Source of the DNA: JBHHYU01 sp046757725
GTDB lineage: Bacteria; Desulfobacterota; Binatia; UBA9968
Reading direction: 5' to 3'
DNA length: 8,206 bases
Assembly: GCA_046757725.1 (NCBI GenBank)
Contig: JBHHYU010000115.1
Location: forward strand, 1-8,206
This document shows, piece by piece, positions 1 to 5,943 of the stretch (position 1 is its first letter; every line of letters starts with the position of its first letter). The translations under genes were made by a program, and so were the position numbers. The notes under the pieces were generated by a model. It was given only the letters and a program-made list of their open reading frames with translations, made no database searches and was not told the origin of the DNA.

Positions 1-50
1 GCTAGAGCAAGGGCTTAGGCCTATGTTGCTCATACGGAGCGAATCGCATC

Positions 51-422
51 ATGTGTCATATTTTATTTGTACTTCCCTTGGTCTCTCTTCTCCTCTTTTG
101 GTTTTTGCCTCTGGGCCAAGCGTTGTTTCTATACTCTCTTGTCTTGCTCCTTTGTTCGATCTTTTACCGGTTGATCTGGAAAGATTGGCGAAAGCCGGTG
201 ACCACAGGGTTGGAGGGAATGATAGGTGGAGTGGGCAGGGTAATCCAGAAAGGAACGAAGACAGCAAAGATTTTTTATAAAGGCGAGATCTGGGACGCCA
301 TCTGTGCAGAAGACGTTTCCATAGGCGAGTTTGTAGCTATCACGGGGTTGGAGAGAATGAAGGTGATCGTGCGAAAACCGGAAAAGCATCGATCACCGGA
401 AGCGGGTCGTGTGGAATGCTGA
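51..422 (+). CDS. Short NfeD-like membrane protein (two TM segments plus OB-fold domain)
   Basis: The 123-residue product has two hydrophobic segments (about residues 3-20 and 22-43), then a soluble domain at about 53-108. That domain has the NfeD C-terminal OB-fold pattern: a glycine-rich entry (G53, G56, G59-G62), a Gly-Glu-x-Trp at 78-81, a Gly-Glu at 92-93 and a closing hydrophobic strand around 103-108. The NfeD family is known to partner membrane SPFH/stomatin-like proteins. The short form without the serine-protease domain is usually encoded next to such a partner. No partner is seen here, and it could lie left of the window. The ATG is supported by GGAG at 36-39, 11 bases upstream. 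The tail after residue 110 is charged and not family-specific. Assignment is from domain pattern only; partner and role are inferred. Confidence 0.8.
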   Translation: MCHILFVLPLVSLLLFWFLPLGQALFLYSLVLLLCSIFYRLIWKDWRKPVTTGLEGMIGGVGRVIQKGTKTAKIFYKGEIWDAICAEDVSIGEFVAITGLERMKVIVRKPEKHRSPEAGRVEC

Positions 423-435
423 ACGCCCTGAACTG

Positions 436-467
436 TCGGGTGCCTGCTGGCTAACCGCGGCTCCCGA
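436..467 (+). other. Possible intercistronic RNA hairpin
   Basis: TCGGG (436-440) can pair with CCCGA (463-467) and GCC (442-444) with GGC (459-461). The stem continues through GC (446-447 with 457-458) and GG (449-450 with 455-456) to a CTAA loop at 451-454. This gives 12 pairs with one 1x1 mismatch and two single-base bulges. It lies between the NfeD-like and SHOCT genes and ends 9 bases before the latter's ribosome site. No T-run follows, so it is not a standard terminator; an mRNA-stability or processing hairpin is possible. Chance pairing is not excluded. Confidence 0.3.
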
Positions 468-488
468 GAGATTCACGGAGGCCATATA

Positions 489-725
489 ATGACGGAGGGT
501 ATGGGACTTATGATGACAGGGGGTATTTTGAGTTTTCTGCTGGCCTTGATTCTAATCGCTGTCCTTATTGGTGGGCTTGTTGCCGCAGTTAGATGGCTAC
601 GCGGCGAAAAAACACCTTTCACAAAATGGAGTGGGGAGAATGCGTTGGATGTTCTTAAAAAGCGCTATGCCGGCGGCGAGATCAGCAAAGAAGAATTTGA
701 AAGAGTCAGGAAAGAAATTGAGTAA
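489..725 (+). CDS. Small membrane-anchored SHOCT-domain protein
   Basis: The 78-residue product has one strongly hydrophobic segment at about residues 11-37, a short basic linker, and a C-terminal SHOCT domain at about 51-78. The SHOCT signature is visible: Ala-Leu-Asp-x-Leu-Lys-x-Arg-Tyr-Ala-x-Gly-Glu-Ile at 52-65, then a charged helix. SHOCT is a short C-terminal helical module thought to mediate oligomerisation or binding. It has no known catalytic activity, and small TM-plus-SHOCT proteins are common in envelope and metal-stress gene neighbourhoods. CGGAGG at 476-481, 7 bases before the ATG, supports the start. A second in-frame ATG at residue 5 is possible but has a poorer spacing. The tlpA-like gene follows after 83 bases, so a shared transcript is plausible. 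Confidence 0.8.
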   Translation: MTEGMGLMMTGGILSFLLALILIAVLIGGLVAAVRWLRGEKTPFTKWSGENALDVLKKRYAGGEISKEEFERVRKEIE

Positions 726-808
726 TTGCCGGGATGTAGTTTTTTGTTCTCGAAAACAGACGAGGAGCCGGAATCTATGCTGCTACTAGGCTTCTCAGAG
801 GGCTCATT

Positions 809-1375
809 ATGGCTTGGCGTCGTGTCATTATCGTAACCGGGATCGTAATCCTTTTCATCGGGCTCCTGGCCTATGGTTTTACCCGGGACCCGCACTTTAT
901 TCAGTCTCCTCTCATTGGCCGGCAGGCCCCCGACTTTACGTTGGCGCTCTTTGATGGAGGAACCATCAGCCTTAAGGACTATCGGGGCAAAGCGGTTCTC
1001 GTGAACTTCTGGGCCTCGTGGTGTCCGCCATGTCGCGTGGAAGCTCCCGCTCTCGAGGCTGCCTGGAAAAGATACAGGGAGAAGGACGTGGTGTTTCTTG
1101 GCGTCAACATCCAGGACCAAGAAAACAATGCTCGGGAGTTTATTAAAGAGTTTGGGATTACCTATATCAATGGGCGGGATCTCACCCGGAAGGTCTCCGT
1201 TGACTACGGCGTTTGGGGAATTCCGGAAACCTTTTTTGTCGATCGTGAGGGCAGGATCACTTACAAGCAGGTCGGGGCGGTTGAAGCAGGGGTCATCACC
1301 GCCAAGGTAGATGAGGCTCTGCGGGGCATCGTAAGTGCCGAGGAGGGGAGAGGTAACTATCAGTCGGTCAAGTGA
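809..1375 (+). CDS. Membrane-anchored TlpA/CcmG-type thiol-disulfide oxidoreductase
   Basis: This is an extracytoplasmic thioredoxin-fold protein of 188 residues, the usual size for the CcmG/DsbE/ResA/TlpA group. Residues 6-24 form an uncleaved-type membrane anchor. The fold follows from about 35, with the Ala-Pro-Asp-Phe entry motif at 40-43, the redox motif Trp-Cys-Pro-Pro-Cys at 71-75 (C72, C75) and the cis-proline P139 within Gly-x-x-Gly-Ile-Pro-Glu-Thr at 134-141. That last motif resembles the CcmG/DsbE version. Family members reduce disulfides outside the cytoplasm, typically on apocytochrome c, and are reduced by CcdA or DsbD. A CcdA-like gene lies 5 kb downstream in this window. No c-type haem CxxCH motif appears in the proteins called here, so the client is unknown. 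Start: ATG with AGAGGG at 797-802. Confidence 0.9.
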   Translation: MAWRRVIIVTGIVILFIGLLAYGFTRDPHFIQSPLIGRQAPDFTLALFDGGTISLKDYRGKAVLVNFWASWCPPCRVEAPALEAAWKRYREKDVVFLGVNIQDQENNAREFIKEFGITYINGRDLTRKVSVDYGVWGIPETFFVDREGRITYKQVGAVEAGVITAKVDEALRGIVSAEEGRGNYQSVK

Positions 1376-1387
1376 TAGGATTGCAGT

Positions 1388-1392
1388 AGGAG
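1388..1392 (+). promoter_or_regulatory. Ribosome binding site before the small interrupted frame
   Basis: AGGAG lies 8 bases before the ATG at 1401. The spacing is near ideal and is the main reason to take the frame that follows seriously. Confidence 0.4.
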
Positions 1393-1400
1393 TCGACGCT

Positions 1401-1577
1401 ATGGTCGAGAGTGGGGACGAGATTGACGATCCCGATGTGGCTCGTCGTACAGGAAGTCTAACAAGACCCTTAACAAATCAATAGGTTCCGCCGCAAGGCG
1501 ATTTTGGCATGCAAGATGCTTTGAAAATGCTCAAGGAAAAGGTGATGCAGCAACGGCGCACGACGTCAGGTTGGTGA
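1401..1577 (+). pseudogene. Possible small ORF or decayed gene with an in-frame TAG
   Basis: From the ATG at 1401, preceded by AGGAG, the frame gives 27 acidic-to-neutral residues and meets TAG at 1482-1484. The same frame then stays open to TGA at 1575-1577. The second part includes an internal ATG at 1509 and a helical, lysine-rich segment (Asp-Ala-Leu-Lys-Met-Leu-Lys-Glu-Lys). I do not recognise either part. It may be a genuine 27-residue peptide gene (1401-1484), a small gene inactivated by a nonsense mutation, or chance. Its position just after the tlpA-like gene would allow co-transcription. Confidence 0.25.
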
Positions 1578-1734
1578 GGGAATTTTTTTAATCAAATAGT
1601 TTGAGATTAGGATATTTGTAAAACTGAAGTATATGGGTAAGACGAGATATTCGAATCTAGCACAGGCATTGCGTAAGGCGTTGCCATGCAATCAACTTTT
1701 TGGACCTCCGAGGAGTTAAGGGACCAACAAAACC

Positions 1735-2502
1735 ATGTATCCGATTCTCTTTCAGTTGGGGAGTTTTGAGGTCCGTTCTTACGGCATTATCGTTACGCTC
1801 GCGTTTTTTACGGCTCTTTGGTTAAGCGCCAAGGAAGCACAAAAAAAAGGGCTTGACCCGAGCCTCATTCAAGAGTTTGCCTTTTATGCCCTTTTTTGGG
1901 GAGTTATCGGAGCTCGAATCTACTTCATTCTTTTTTCGAACCCGGCCTATTTTTTACAAAACCCGTGGGAGATTCCGGCCGTTTGGCATGGGGGGATCGG
2001 TATTATTGGGGCCATTCTGGGTGGATTGATAGCGGCCTTATGGTACTGCCGCAAGAAAAATATTTCTTTTCTGCGATTTGCCGATGTCTTGGCGCCCGGC
2101 ATTCCACTGGGCCAGACCGTGGGTCAGTTCGCCTGTTTGTTGAACGGCGATAGCTGGGGAAAACCGACGGATCTTCCCTGGGCTATCACCTATACGGATG
2201 CCCGTTCACTCGCGCCCCTTAACGTCTCTCTTCATCCTATAGAAATCTACGAAATGTTCGCTTACTTTCTGGTATTTCTCTTTGTCTGGCGAACCAGGGA
2301 AAAGTATCAAACGGATGGTTTTGCCTTCTTCACATATCTTGTTGCCTATGGAGTCGCGCGATTCTCAGTCGAGTTTTTCCGTGGCCGGCCGGCAATCTTT
2401 GCCTGGGGTATTCCTGCGGCCCAGGTGTTCGGCGTAGCAATGATTTTGGCCTCTGTCACGGGCTTTCTGCTCCTTGGGAGGAGCCAAGAGGAAGTGAGAT
2501 GA
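1735..2502 (+). CDS. lgt: Prolipoprotein diacylglyceryl transferase family protein (Lgt), atypical signature
   Basis: Lgt transfers diacylglycerol from phosphatidylglycerol to the lipobox cysteine of prelipoproteins in the inner membrane. The 255-residue polytopic product keeps much of the family layout. It has an N-terminal Tyr-Gly (16-17, equivalent to E. coli Y26), Gly-Ala-Arg at 59-61, a Trp-x-Gly-Gly at 84-87, Asn137 and Gly142 of the signature, His-Pro with Tyr-Glu at 167-173, and Arg209/Glu213 (equivalent to R239/E243). By my manual alignment several key positions differ: the signature Arg (R143) is Gln131, N146 is Cys134, E151 is Asp139 and H103 is Ile91. So either this is a divergent active Lgt or a paralogue with another role. 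The ATG is fixed because a stop lies in frame at 1717-1719. The ribosome site is poor: AAGGGA about 11 bases away, or AGGAG 19 bases away. The next gene overlaps by ATGA. Confidence 0.85.
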   Translation: MYPILFQLGSFEVRSYGIIVTLAFFTALWLSAKEAQKKGLDPSLIQEFAFYALFWGVIGARIYFILFSNPAYFLQNPWEIPAVWHGGIGIIGAILGGLIAALWYCRKKNISFLRFADVLAPGIPLGQTVGQFACLLNGDSWGKPTDLPWAITYTDARSLAPLNVSLHPIEIYEMFAYFLVFLFVWRTREKYQTDGFAFFTYLVAYGVARFSVEFFRGRPAIFAWGIPAAQVFGVAMILASVTGFLLLGRSQEEVR

Positions 2503-3251
2503 ACCAGAAGATCCGGGACAGATTGAGTAGCGGGATACGAACGATAGTTACTGCCCTGATCGTGGGTCTTTTCCTTTTGAACCTTTCGGCAACGATTTTC
2601 ACTTCCCCACAAGCGGTTGCTTTCGAGAGATGGTATGGTAACTGGCGGGCTGTAGCCAACGTTGCTGCTATTTTTCTCCTTTTCGTATTCTTCTTGACCA
2701 AGCCGCGTAGAGCGGCGGAATGGCAAAACGCCGGACTCACCACGGCCTTTTTTATCAGCCTTTTTGCGGAGATGTTTGGCGTCCCGCTGACCATTTACCT
2801 CTCGGCGCCTCTTTTCGGTGTCGAGCCCCAGATCTTCGGTCACATGGAAAGCCATCTATGGGCTTATCTCCTTTCATGGGTCGGGGTTATGAACATAGAA
2901 CCGGCCGTTTATCTGGTCATGGTTGTAAGCACGGCGCTCATCACCATCGGTTTCTCGTTGCTTGCGCTGGGTTGGAAAGGAGTTTATCGGGCAAAGGGAG
3001 AGCTGGTGGTCACAGGTCTTTATTGCAGGCTGCGCCATCCCCAGTATCTGGGATTGATTTTGATTATTATTGCTTTCTTAATTCAGTGGCCGACACTGCT
3101 AACGCTTCTTCTAGCCCCTTTCCTCATTGCCAGGTATATACGCCTGTCGCACTTGGAGGACGATGACCTGCTGGAAAAGTTCGGAGAGGAGTTCAAACAG
3201 TACAAGAAACGGGTACCTGGATTTATTTCATTATTACAGTCTAGCGCTTGA
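2499..3251 (+). CDS. Membrane methyltransferase of the ICMT/PEMT family
   Basis: This is a 250-residue polytopic membrane protein. Hydrophobic segments lie around residues 12-35, 50-66, 80-104, 121-135, 138-157 and 184-210. The C-terminal half carries the SAM-binding signature of the isoprenylcysteine carboxyl methyltransferase / phospholipid methyltransferase group: Gly-Leu-Tyr at 172-174, Arg-His-Pro-x-Tyr at 179-183, and the acidic stretch after His218 (E220, D221-D223) leading to a Phe-Gly-Glu-Glu-Phe-x-x-Tyr-x-x-x-Val-Pro motif from 228. Bacterial members methylate small lipophilic or membrane substrates, and most have no known substrate. The N-terminal 120 residues are longer than the minimal ICMT core. 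The ATGA overlap with lgt implies translational coupling. A role in lipid or lipoprotein modification is tempting but is not shown by the sequence. Confidence 0.82.
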   Translation: MNQKIRDRLSSGIRTIVTALIVGLFLLNLSATIFTSPQAVAFERWYGNWRAVANVAAIFLLFVFFLTKPRRAAEWQNAGLTTAFFISLFAEMFGVPLTIYLSAPLFGVEPQIFGHMESHLWAYLLSWVGVMNIEPAVYLVMVVSTALITIGFSLLALGWKGVYRAKGELVVTGLYCRLRHPQYLGLILIIIAFLIQWPTLLTLLLAPFLIARYIRLSHLEDDDLLEKFGEEFKQYKKRVPGFISLLQSSA

Positions 3252-3253
3252 AG

Positions 3254-3258
3254 GGAGG
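3254..3258 (+). promoter_or_regulatory. Ribosome binding site deciding the rhodanese start
   Basis: GGAGG sits 5 bases before the ATG at 3264 but only 2 bases before an in-frame TTG at 3261. The ATG is therefore the better start. Confidence 0.7.
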
Positions 3259-3263
3259 GTTTG

Positions 3264-4250
3264 ATGTTGAAGATTGATAAGCAACGATGGGCATGGGCGA
3301 GTGCAGTGGTTGTGATTTTGCTAGTTGCGACCCTGGGATATGCGGGTTCTGTCGGGACCAGGCGGAAAAACACGGGCTATGCTAATCCCTCGCTGTTAGT
3401 TTCAGTAAGGGAGGTAGAGGACCAGCTGGGGGATGGTAGTGTTCGTATCTTAGACGTTCGGCGTCCTAAATCCTACGAGGCGGCGCACATTCCGGGCGCC
3501 TTTAATTTCCCACTCGCGGAGATTACCCGGACTATCGACGGAGTTCCAGGGATGTTGGTCCCGGTAGAGGAGATCGAGAAAGGATTGGGTCGACGCGGCA
3601 TTACACGCGGCACCGGACTCGTCATATATGACGAATTTGGTGGAGATCGGGCAACCCGGCTTTTTTGGGTACTGGACTATCTCGGCCATCCCCATGTGAG
3701 TGTCCTCCAAGGTGGCTTCCAGTTGTGGCGGCGGGAAGGTCATCCTATATCCCGGGATCATCGGAAACAGGTAGCTGCTCGCTACCGCAGTCGTCTTCGT
3801 CCCGAGCGTTCGGCGGACAGGGTTTGGATACAGGCCCGCTTGAAAGATACCTCGATCTTCCTGATCGATGCTCGATCGCCCGGTGAGTTCAACGGAAGGG
3901 TCCCGGGACGCGATGTCAAACGAGGAGGGCACATCCCGGGCGCGGTGAACGTGGACTGGGTCCGTAACCTGACCGCAGGGCCCAAGAAGTTCAAATCCAG
4001 CAAGGATTTAGCCCGACTCTATGGAAACGTAGGGGCCACCCCGGACAAGGAGATCGTTCTGTATTGCCGTACCGGGATGCGGGCGTCGCATGACTACTTT
4101 GTCCTGCGGCTCCTGGGTTATCCACGTATCCGTCTGTATGACGGGTCCTATGTGGACTGGTCCGGTGACGAGGCATTACCGGTCACACGATGCAACGGAG
4201 AAAAAACTGAGATGTTTACGCAAAAGGGAGGATTAGAAAATGAATGTTAA
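3264..4250 (+). CDS. Exported or membrane-anchored tandem-domain rhodanese (sulfurtransferase)
   Basis: The 328-residue product has a hydrophobic N-terminal segment at about 10-30 (signal peptide or anchor) followed by two rhodanese domains at about 43-165 and 185-308. In the first domain the active-site position is Asp123, so it is non-catalytic, as is usual in tandem rhodaneses. The second domain has the Asp-Ala-Arg at 202-204, Gly-His-Ile-Pro-Gly-Ala at 222-227 and an active loop Cys-Arg-Thr-Gly-Met-Arg at 268-273, with C268 as the sulfur-carrying cysteine. Thiosulfate or 3-mercaptopyruvate sulfurtransferases move sulfane sulfur to thiol acceptors. The Cys-Arg start of the loop is closer to the thiosulfate type, but substrate is not certain. 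The export signal places it outside the cytoplasm. It starts 12 bases after the methyltransferase and overlaps the next gene by 11 bases. Confidence 0.88.
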   Translation: MLKIDKQRWAWASAVVVILLVATLGYAGSVGTRRKNTGYANPSLLVSVREVEDQLGDGSVRILDVRRPKSYEAAHIPGAFNFPLAEITRTIDGVPGMLVPVEEIEKGLGRRGITRGTGLVIYDEFGGDRATRLFWVLDYLGHPHVSVLQGGFQLWRREGHPISRDHRKQVAARYRSRLRPERSADRVWIQARLKDTSIFLIDARSPGEFNGRVPGRDVKRGGHIPGAVNVDWVRNLTAGPKKFKSSKDLARLYGNVGATPDKEIVLYCRTGMRASHDYFVLRLLGYPRIRLYDGSYVDWSGDEALPVTRCNGEKTEMFTQKGGLENEC

Positions 4251-5208
4251 GTCGATCATGCGTGCCTCAACTGTCCTGTTAGGGCTTTTCCTGTTCTCGG
4301 CACCGGGGGCATCACGGGAGCTAGAGCCAAAACTGATCTTCGCCCAGGGCTCAACCGGTAAAATTGCTCTTTTTGATCCGGGCTCGGGGAAGATGACCAG
4401 GATCCCGGTTGGCCCTCTTACTCACGGCGTGGGAGTACTGCCTGATGGAACACGGGCATATACTGCGAATTTTGGCTCCGATGATATCACCGTCGTTGAT
4501 CTCAAGAAACGGAGTACGATTGACAAGGTCAATGTTGGAGGCAGGTCACATCACGTCGCCGTAAGCCCTGACGGCAACTGGGTCTATGTCACAGTTGGCA
4601 GTGCGAACACGGTCGCGATCGTCGACACACGCACAGACACGCTGGCCACGACCATTCCCGTCGCGGCAATGCCCATCTACGTGGTGTTCACTCCCGACGG
4701 GCGCAAGGCCTATGCCACAAGCGTGAAAGCTGGTGTCGTCTCTGTGATCGACACCCGAAAGATGCGTGTGGTCAAAGAGATCGCTGTAAGTGCCCAGCCG
4801 GACCATATGGCGACGACACCTGATGGGCGCTACCTGTACCTAACTAATCGCGGTGCCGACAGCGTAAGCGTGATCGACACAAAGAGTGACAGGGTGATTG
4901 CTACGATCCCGGTAGGCGATGGCCCACACGGCCTCGCCATCGGGCAGCGCCGGGGGCGGTTGCTGGTCTACGTAGGGAATCGGCACGAGACGACGCTTTC
5001 AGTCATCGATGTCGAGAGCAACCGCGTCATAGACACTGTTAATCTTGGAGTTAAGCCCGAGCATCTTCTCGCCACTCCCGACCGGAAGTATCTGTATGTC
5101 GGTAGCCTACCGGCACAGAGCCTGCTTGTCTTTGATGTGGCCCGAGGACGTGTAGTCAGGCGAATCGGGGTTGGCGGTGAGATCCATCAAATCGCGTATG
5201 TCCCTTGA
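4240..5208 (+). CDS. Secreted YVTN/YncE-type beta-propeller protein
   Basis: A signal peptide covers about residues 1-25, with a likely cut near Gly-Ala-Ser. It is followed by repeated blades of about 42 residues. Each blade has a Pro-Asp-Gly turn (e.g. Thr-Pro-Asp-Gly-Arg), a Tyr-rich strand and a Val-Ile-Asp-Thr strand, the hallmark of YVTN/cytochrome-D1-like seven-bladed propellers. Blades are visible from about residue 30 to the C-terminus at 322, which matches a complete single propeller. Such proteins act as extracytoplasmic binding scaffolds. No haem-binding CxxCH or catalytic motif is present, so the ligand is unknown. GGAGG at 4227-4231, 8 bases before the ATG, and the 11-base overlap with the rhodanese gene indicate coupled expression. 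The two may act on the same pathway, which is an inference from layout only. Confidence 0.88.
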   Translation: MNVKSIMRASTVLLGLFLFSAPGASRELEPKLIFAQGSTGKIALFDPGSGKMTRIPVGPLTHGVGVLPDGTRAYTANFGSDDITVVDLKKRSTIDKVNVGGRSHHVAVSPDGNWVYVTVGSANTVAIVDTRTDTLATTIPVAAMPIYVVFTPDGRKAYATSVKAGVVSVIDTRKMRVVKEIAVSAQPDHMATTPDGRYLYLTNRGADSVSVIDTKSDRVIATIPVGDGPHGLAIGQRRGRLLVYVGNRHETTLSVIDVESNRVIDTVNLGVKPEHLLATPDRKYLYVGSLPAQSLLVFDVARGRVVRRIGVGGEIHQIAYVP

Positions 5209-5260
5209 CGCCGGTGGAAAGTAGCTTCAACAGCAGAGGGAGACCAACGGCCTTGCGTGA

Positions 5261-5280
5261 CAAATGAGTTGTTTCATTTG
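5261..5280. repeat. Perfect 7-bp inverted repeat upstream of the Met-rich gene
   Basis: CAAATGA (5261-5267) and TCATTTG (5274-5280) are exact inverted copies separated by six bases. The dyad lies in the 113-base gap (5209-5321), 41 bases before the Met-rich start codon. The stem is AT-rich and no T-run follows, so it is a poor terminator. A repressor or activator operator is the more natural reading, though no convincing -35/-10 pair could be assigned next to it. Confidence 0.4.
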
Positions 5281-5321
5281 CCAAAGATTGGACAGTATTT
5301 CAGTGAAAAGGAGGTAGGATC

Positions 5322-5816
5322 ATGCAGAAAGGACTGATAGCACTTGTGGTGATGATCTTCTTGCTGGGTCTTGGCGGTTCCGGCATGGCCCAGCAGGGGA
5401 CTCGGAATCCCTGTGCCGGCCAACACAAGATGGGTATGGGTCAGGCGAATCCGCAGGGGCAGCAGGACACAGGTATGAGTATGATGGGGCCGGGCACGGC
5501 CATGATGGGAATGATGAACCGCGGCACGCATGGCCATATGGGTTCCGGCAGGCACATGATGGGGATGATGGGCCCAGGCATGGGCATGGCAGGCGGCATG
5601 ATGAGATCACCTGAGATTATGGGGACCATGATGTCCATCCATGGCGAGACCTTGAGCCTTATGGGCCGGATGATGCAGAGGTATGGGACGAAGCTGAGTG
5701 AGATGACCCCTGAGCTTCGGGGGAAGATGCGGAAAGAGATAATGGAGGGATTGGGGGGAATCCTGAGCAAAGCTGGGGCGGCTTTGAAAGAAAAGGCCAA
5801 AACTGTGGGAAAGTAA
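5322..5816 (+). CDS. Secreted methionine-rich protein, candidate metal binder
   Basis: The 164-residue product has a signal peptide at about 1-23, with a likely cut after Gly-Met-Ala. Residues 37-118 contain 24 methionines, often as Met-Met or Met-x-Met with glycine, plus histidines at 35, 70, 72, 78 and 107 and a single Cys31. The C-terminal part (about 110-164) is a charged, Lys/Glu-rich, probably helical region. Clusters of Met with a few His are known in periplasmic copper and silver handling proteins, where thioether sulfur binds Cu(I)/Ag(I). Family membership is not recognised, so metal binding is an inference from composition. A near-perfect AAGGAGGT at 5308-5315, 6 bases before the ATG, suggests high translation. 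The gene stands apart from its neighbours (113 and 127 bases), so it may have its own promoter and be induced separately. Confidence 0.75.
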   Translation: MQKGLIALVVMIFLLGLGGSGMAQQGTRNPCAGQHKMGMGQANPQGQQDTGMSMMGPGTAMMGMMNRGTHGHMGSGRHMMGMMGPGMGMAGGMMRSPEIMGTMMSIHGETLSLMGRMMQRYGTKLSEMTPELRGKMRKEIMEGLGGILSKAGAALKEKAKTVGK

Positions 5817-5943
5817 ATCGCTACGGTGAAAGTTTTGCTGCTGTCCTTTCCTCGACCTGTTAGATGAATCTGACCGCGATCGAAGGGGACTGAACGGTAG
5901 CAAGAGCATCGGATGATGAGCTCCAGGATGCAAGGGAGAAACC

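Larger units (their letters stand above)
1376..1734. other. 359-base gap without an established gene
   Basis: The first part (1388-1577) holds a ribosome site and a reading frame broken by one amber codon, listed separately. The stretch from about 1581 to 1635 is markedly AT-rich, with a run of seven T, and is the likeliest place for a promoter of the lgt cluster. However, I could not pair a good -35 with a good -10: the hexamers I tried, such as TATATG at 1630-1635, had weak partners. A 28-codon frame at 1633-1719 has no clear ribosome site. No terminator hairpin was found after the tlpA-like gene. Confidence 0.5.

Noticed and set aside
777..836. A 19-codon frame with GAGGAG at 762-767, overlapping the start of the tlpA-like gene.
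   Set aside because: Too short to support as a gene and largely inside a real coding region. A leader peptide is possible but nothing beyond spacing supports it.
665..1120. A 151-codon minus-strand open frame opposite the tlpA-like gene.
   Set aside because: It lies opposite a clear thioredoxin-family gene. Its composition is low-complexity and it shows no domain signal.
1601..1635. Candidate -35/-10 elements (TTGAGA at 1601, TATATG at 1630) ahead of lgt.
   Set aside because: The spacing between the better hexamers is wrong, and correctly spaced partners match only about half the consensus, so no promoter is called.
1706..1715. CTCC-GA-GGAG palindrome near the lgt start, which could hide a ribosome site.
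   Set aside because: A two-base loop cannot form a stable hairpin, and the GGAG is too far (19 bases) from the start codon.
1633..1719. A 28-codon ATG frame just upstream of lgt, in the same frame and ending 15 bases before its ATG.
   Set aside because: There is no convincing ribosome site and no recognisable motif. The intervening TAA also excludes it as an lgt extension.
2346..2855. A 169-codon minus-strand frame across the lgt/methyltransferase junction.
   Set aside because: Both + strand genes are well supported and coupled by ATGA. The antisense product has no recognisable features.
3261..3263. TTG as an earlier start for the rhodanese gene.
   Set aside because: It is only 2 bases from the GGAGG, whereas ATG at 3264 has a workable 5-base spacing.
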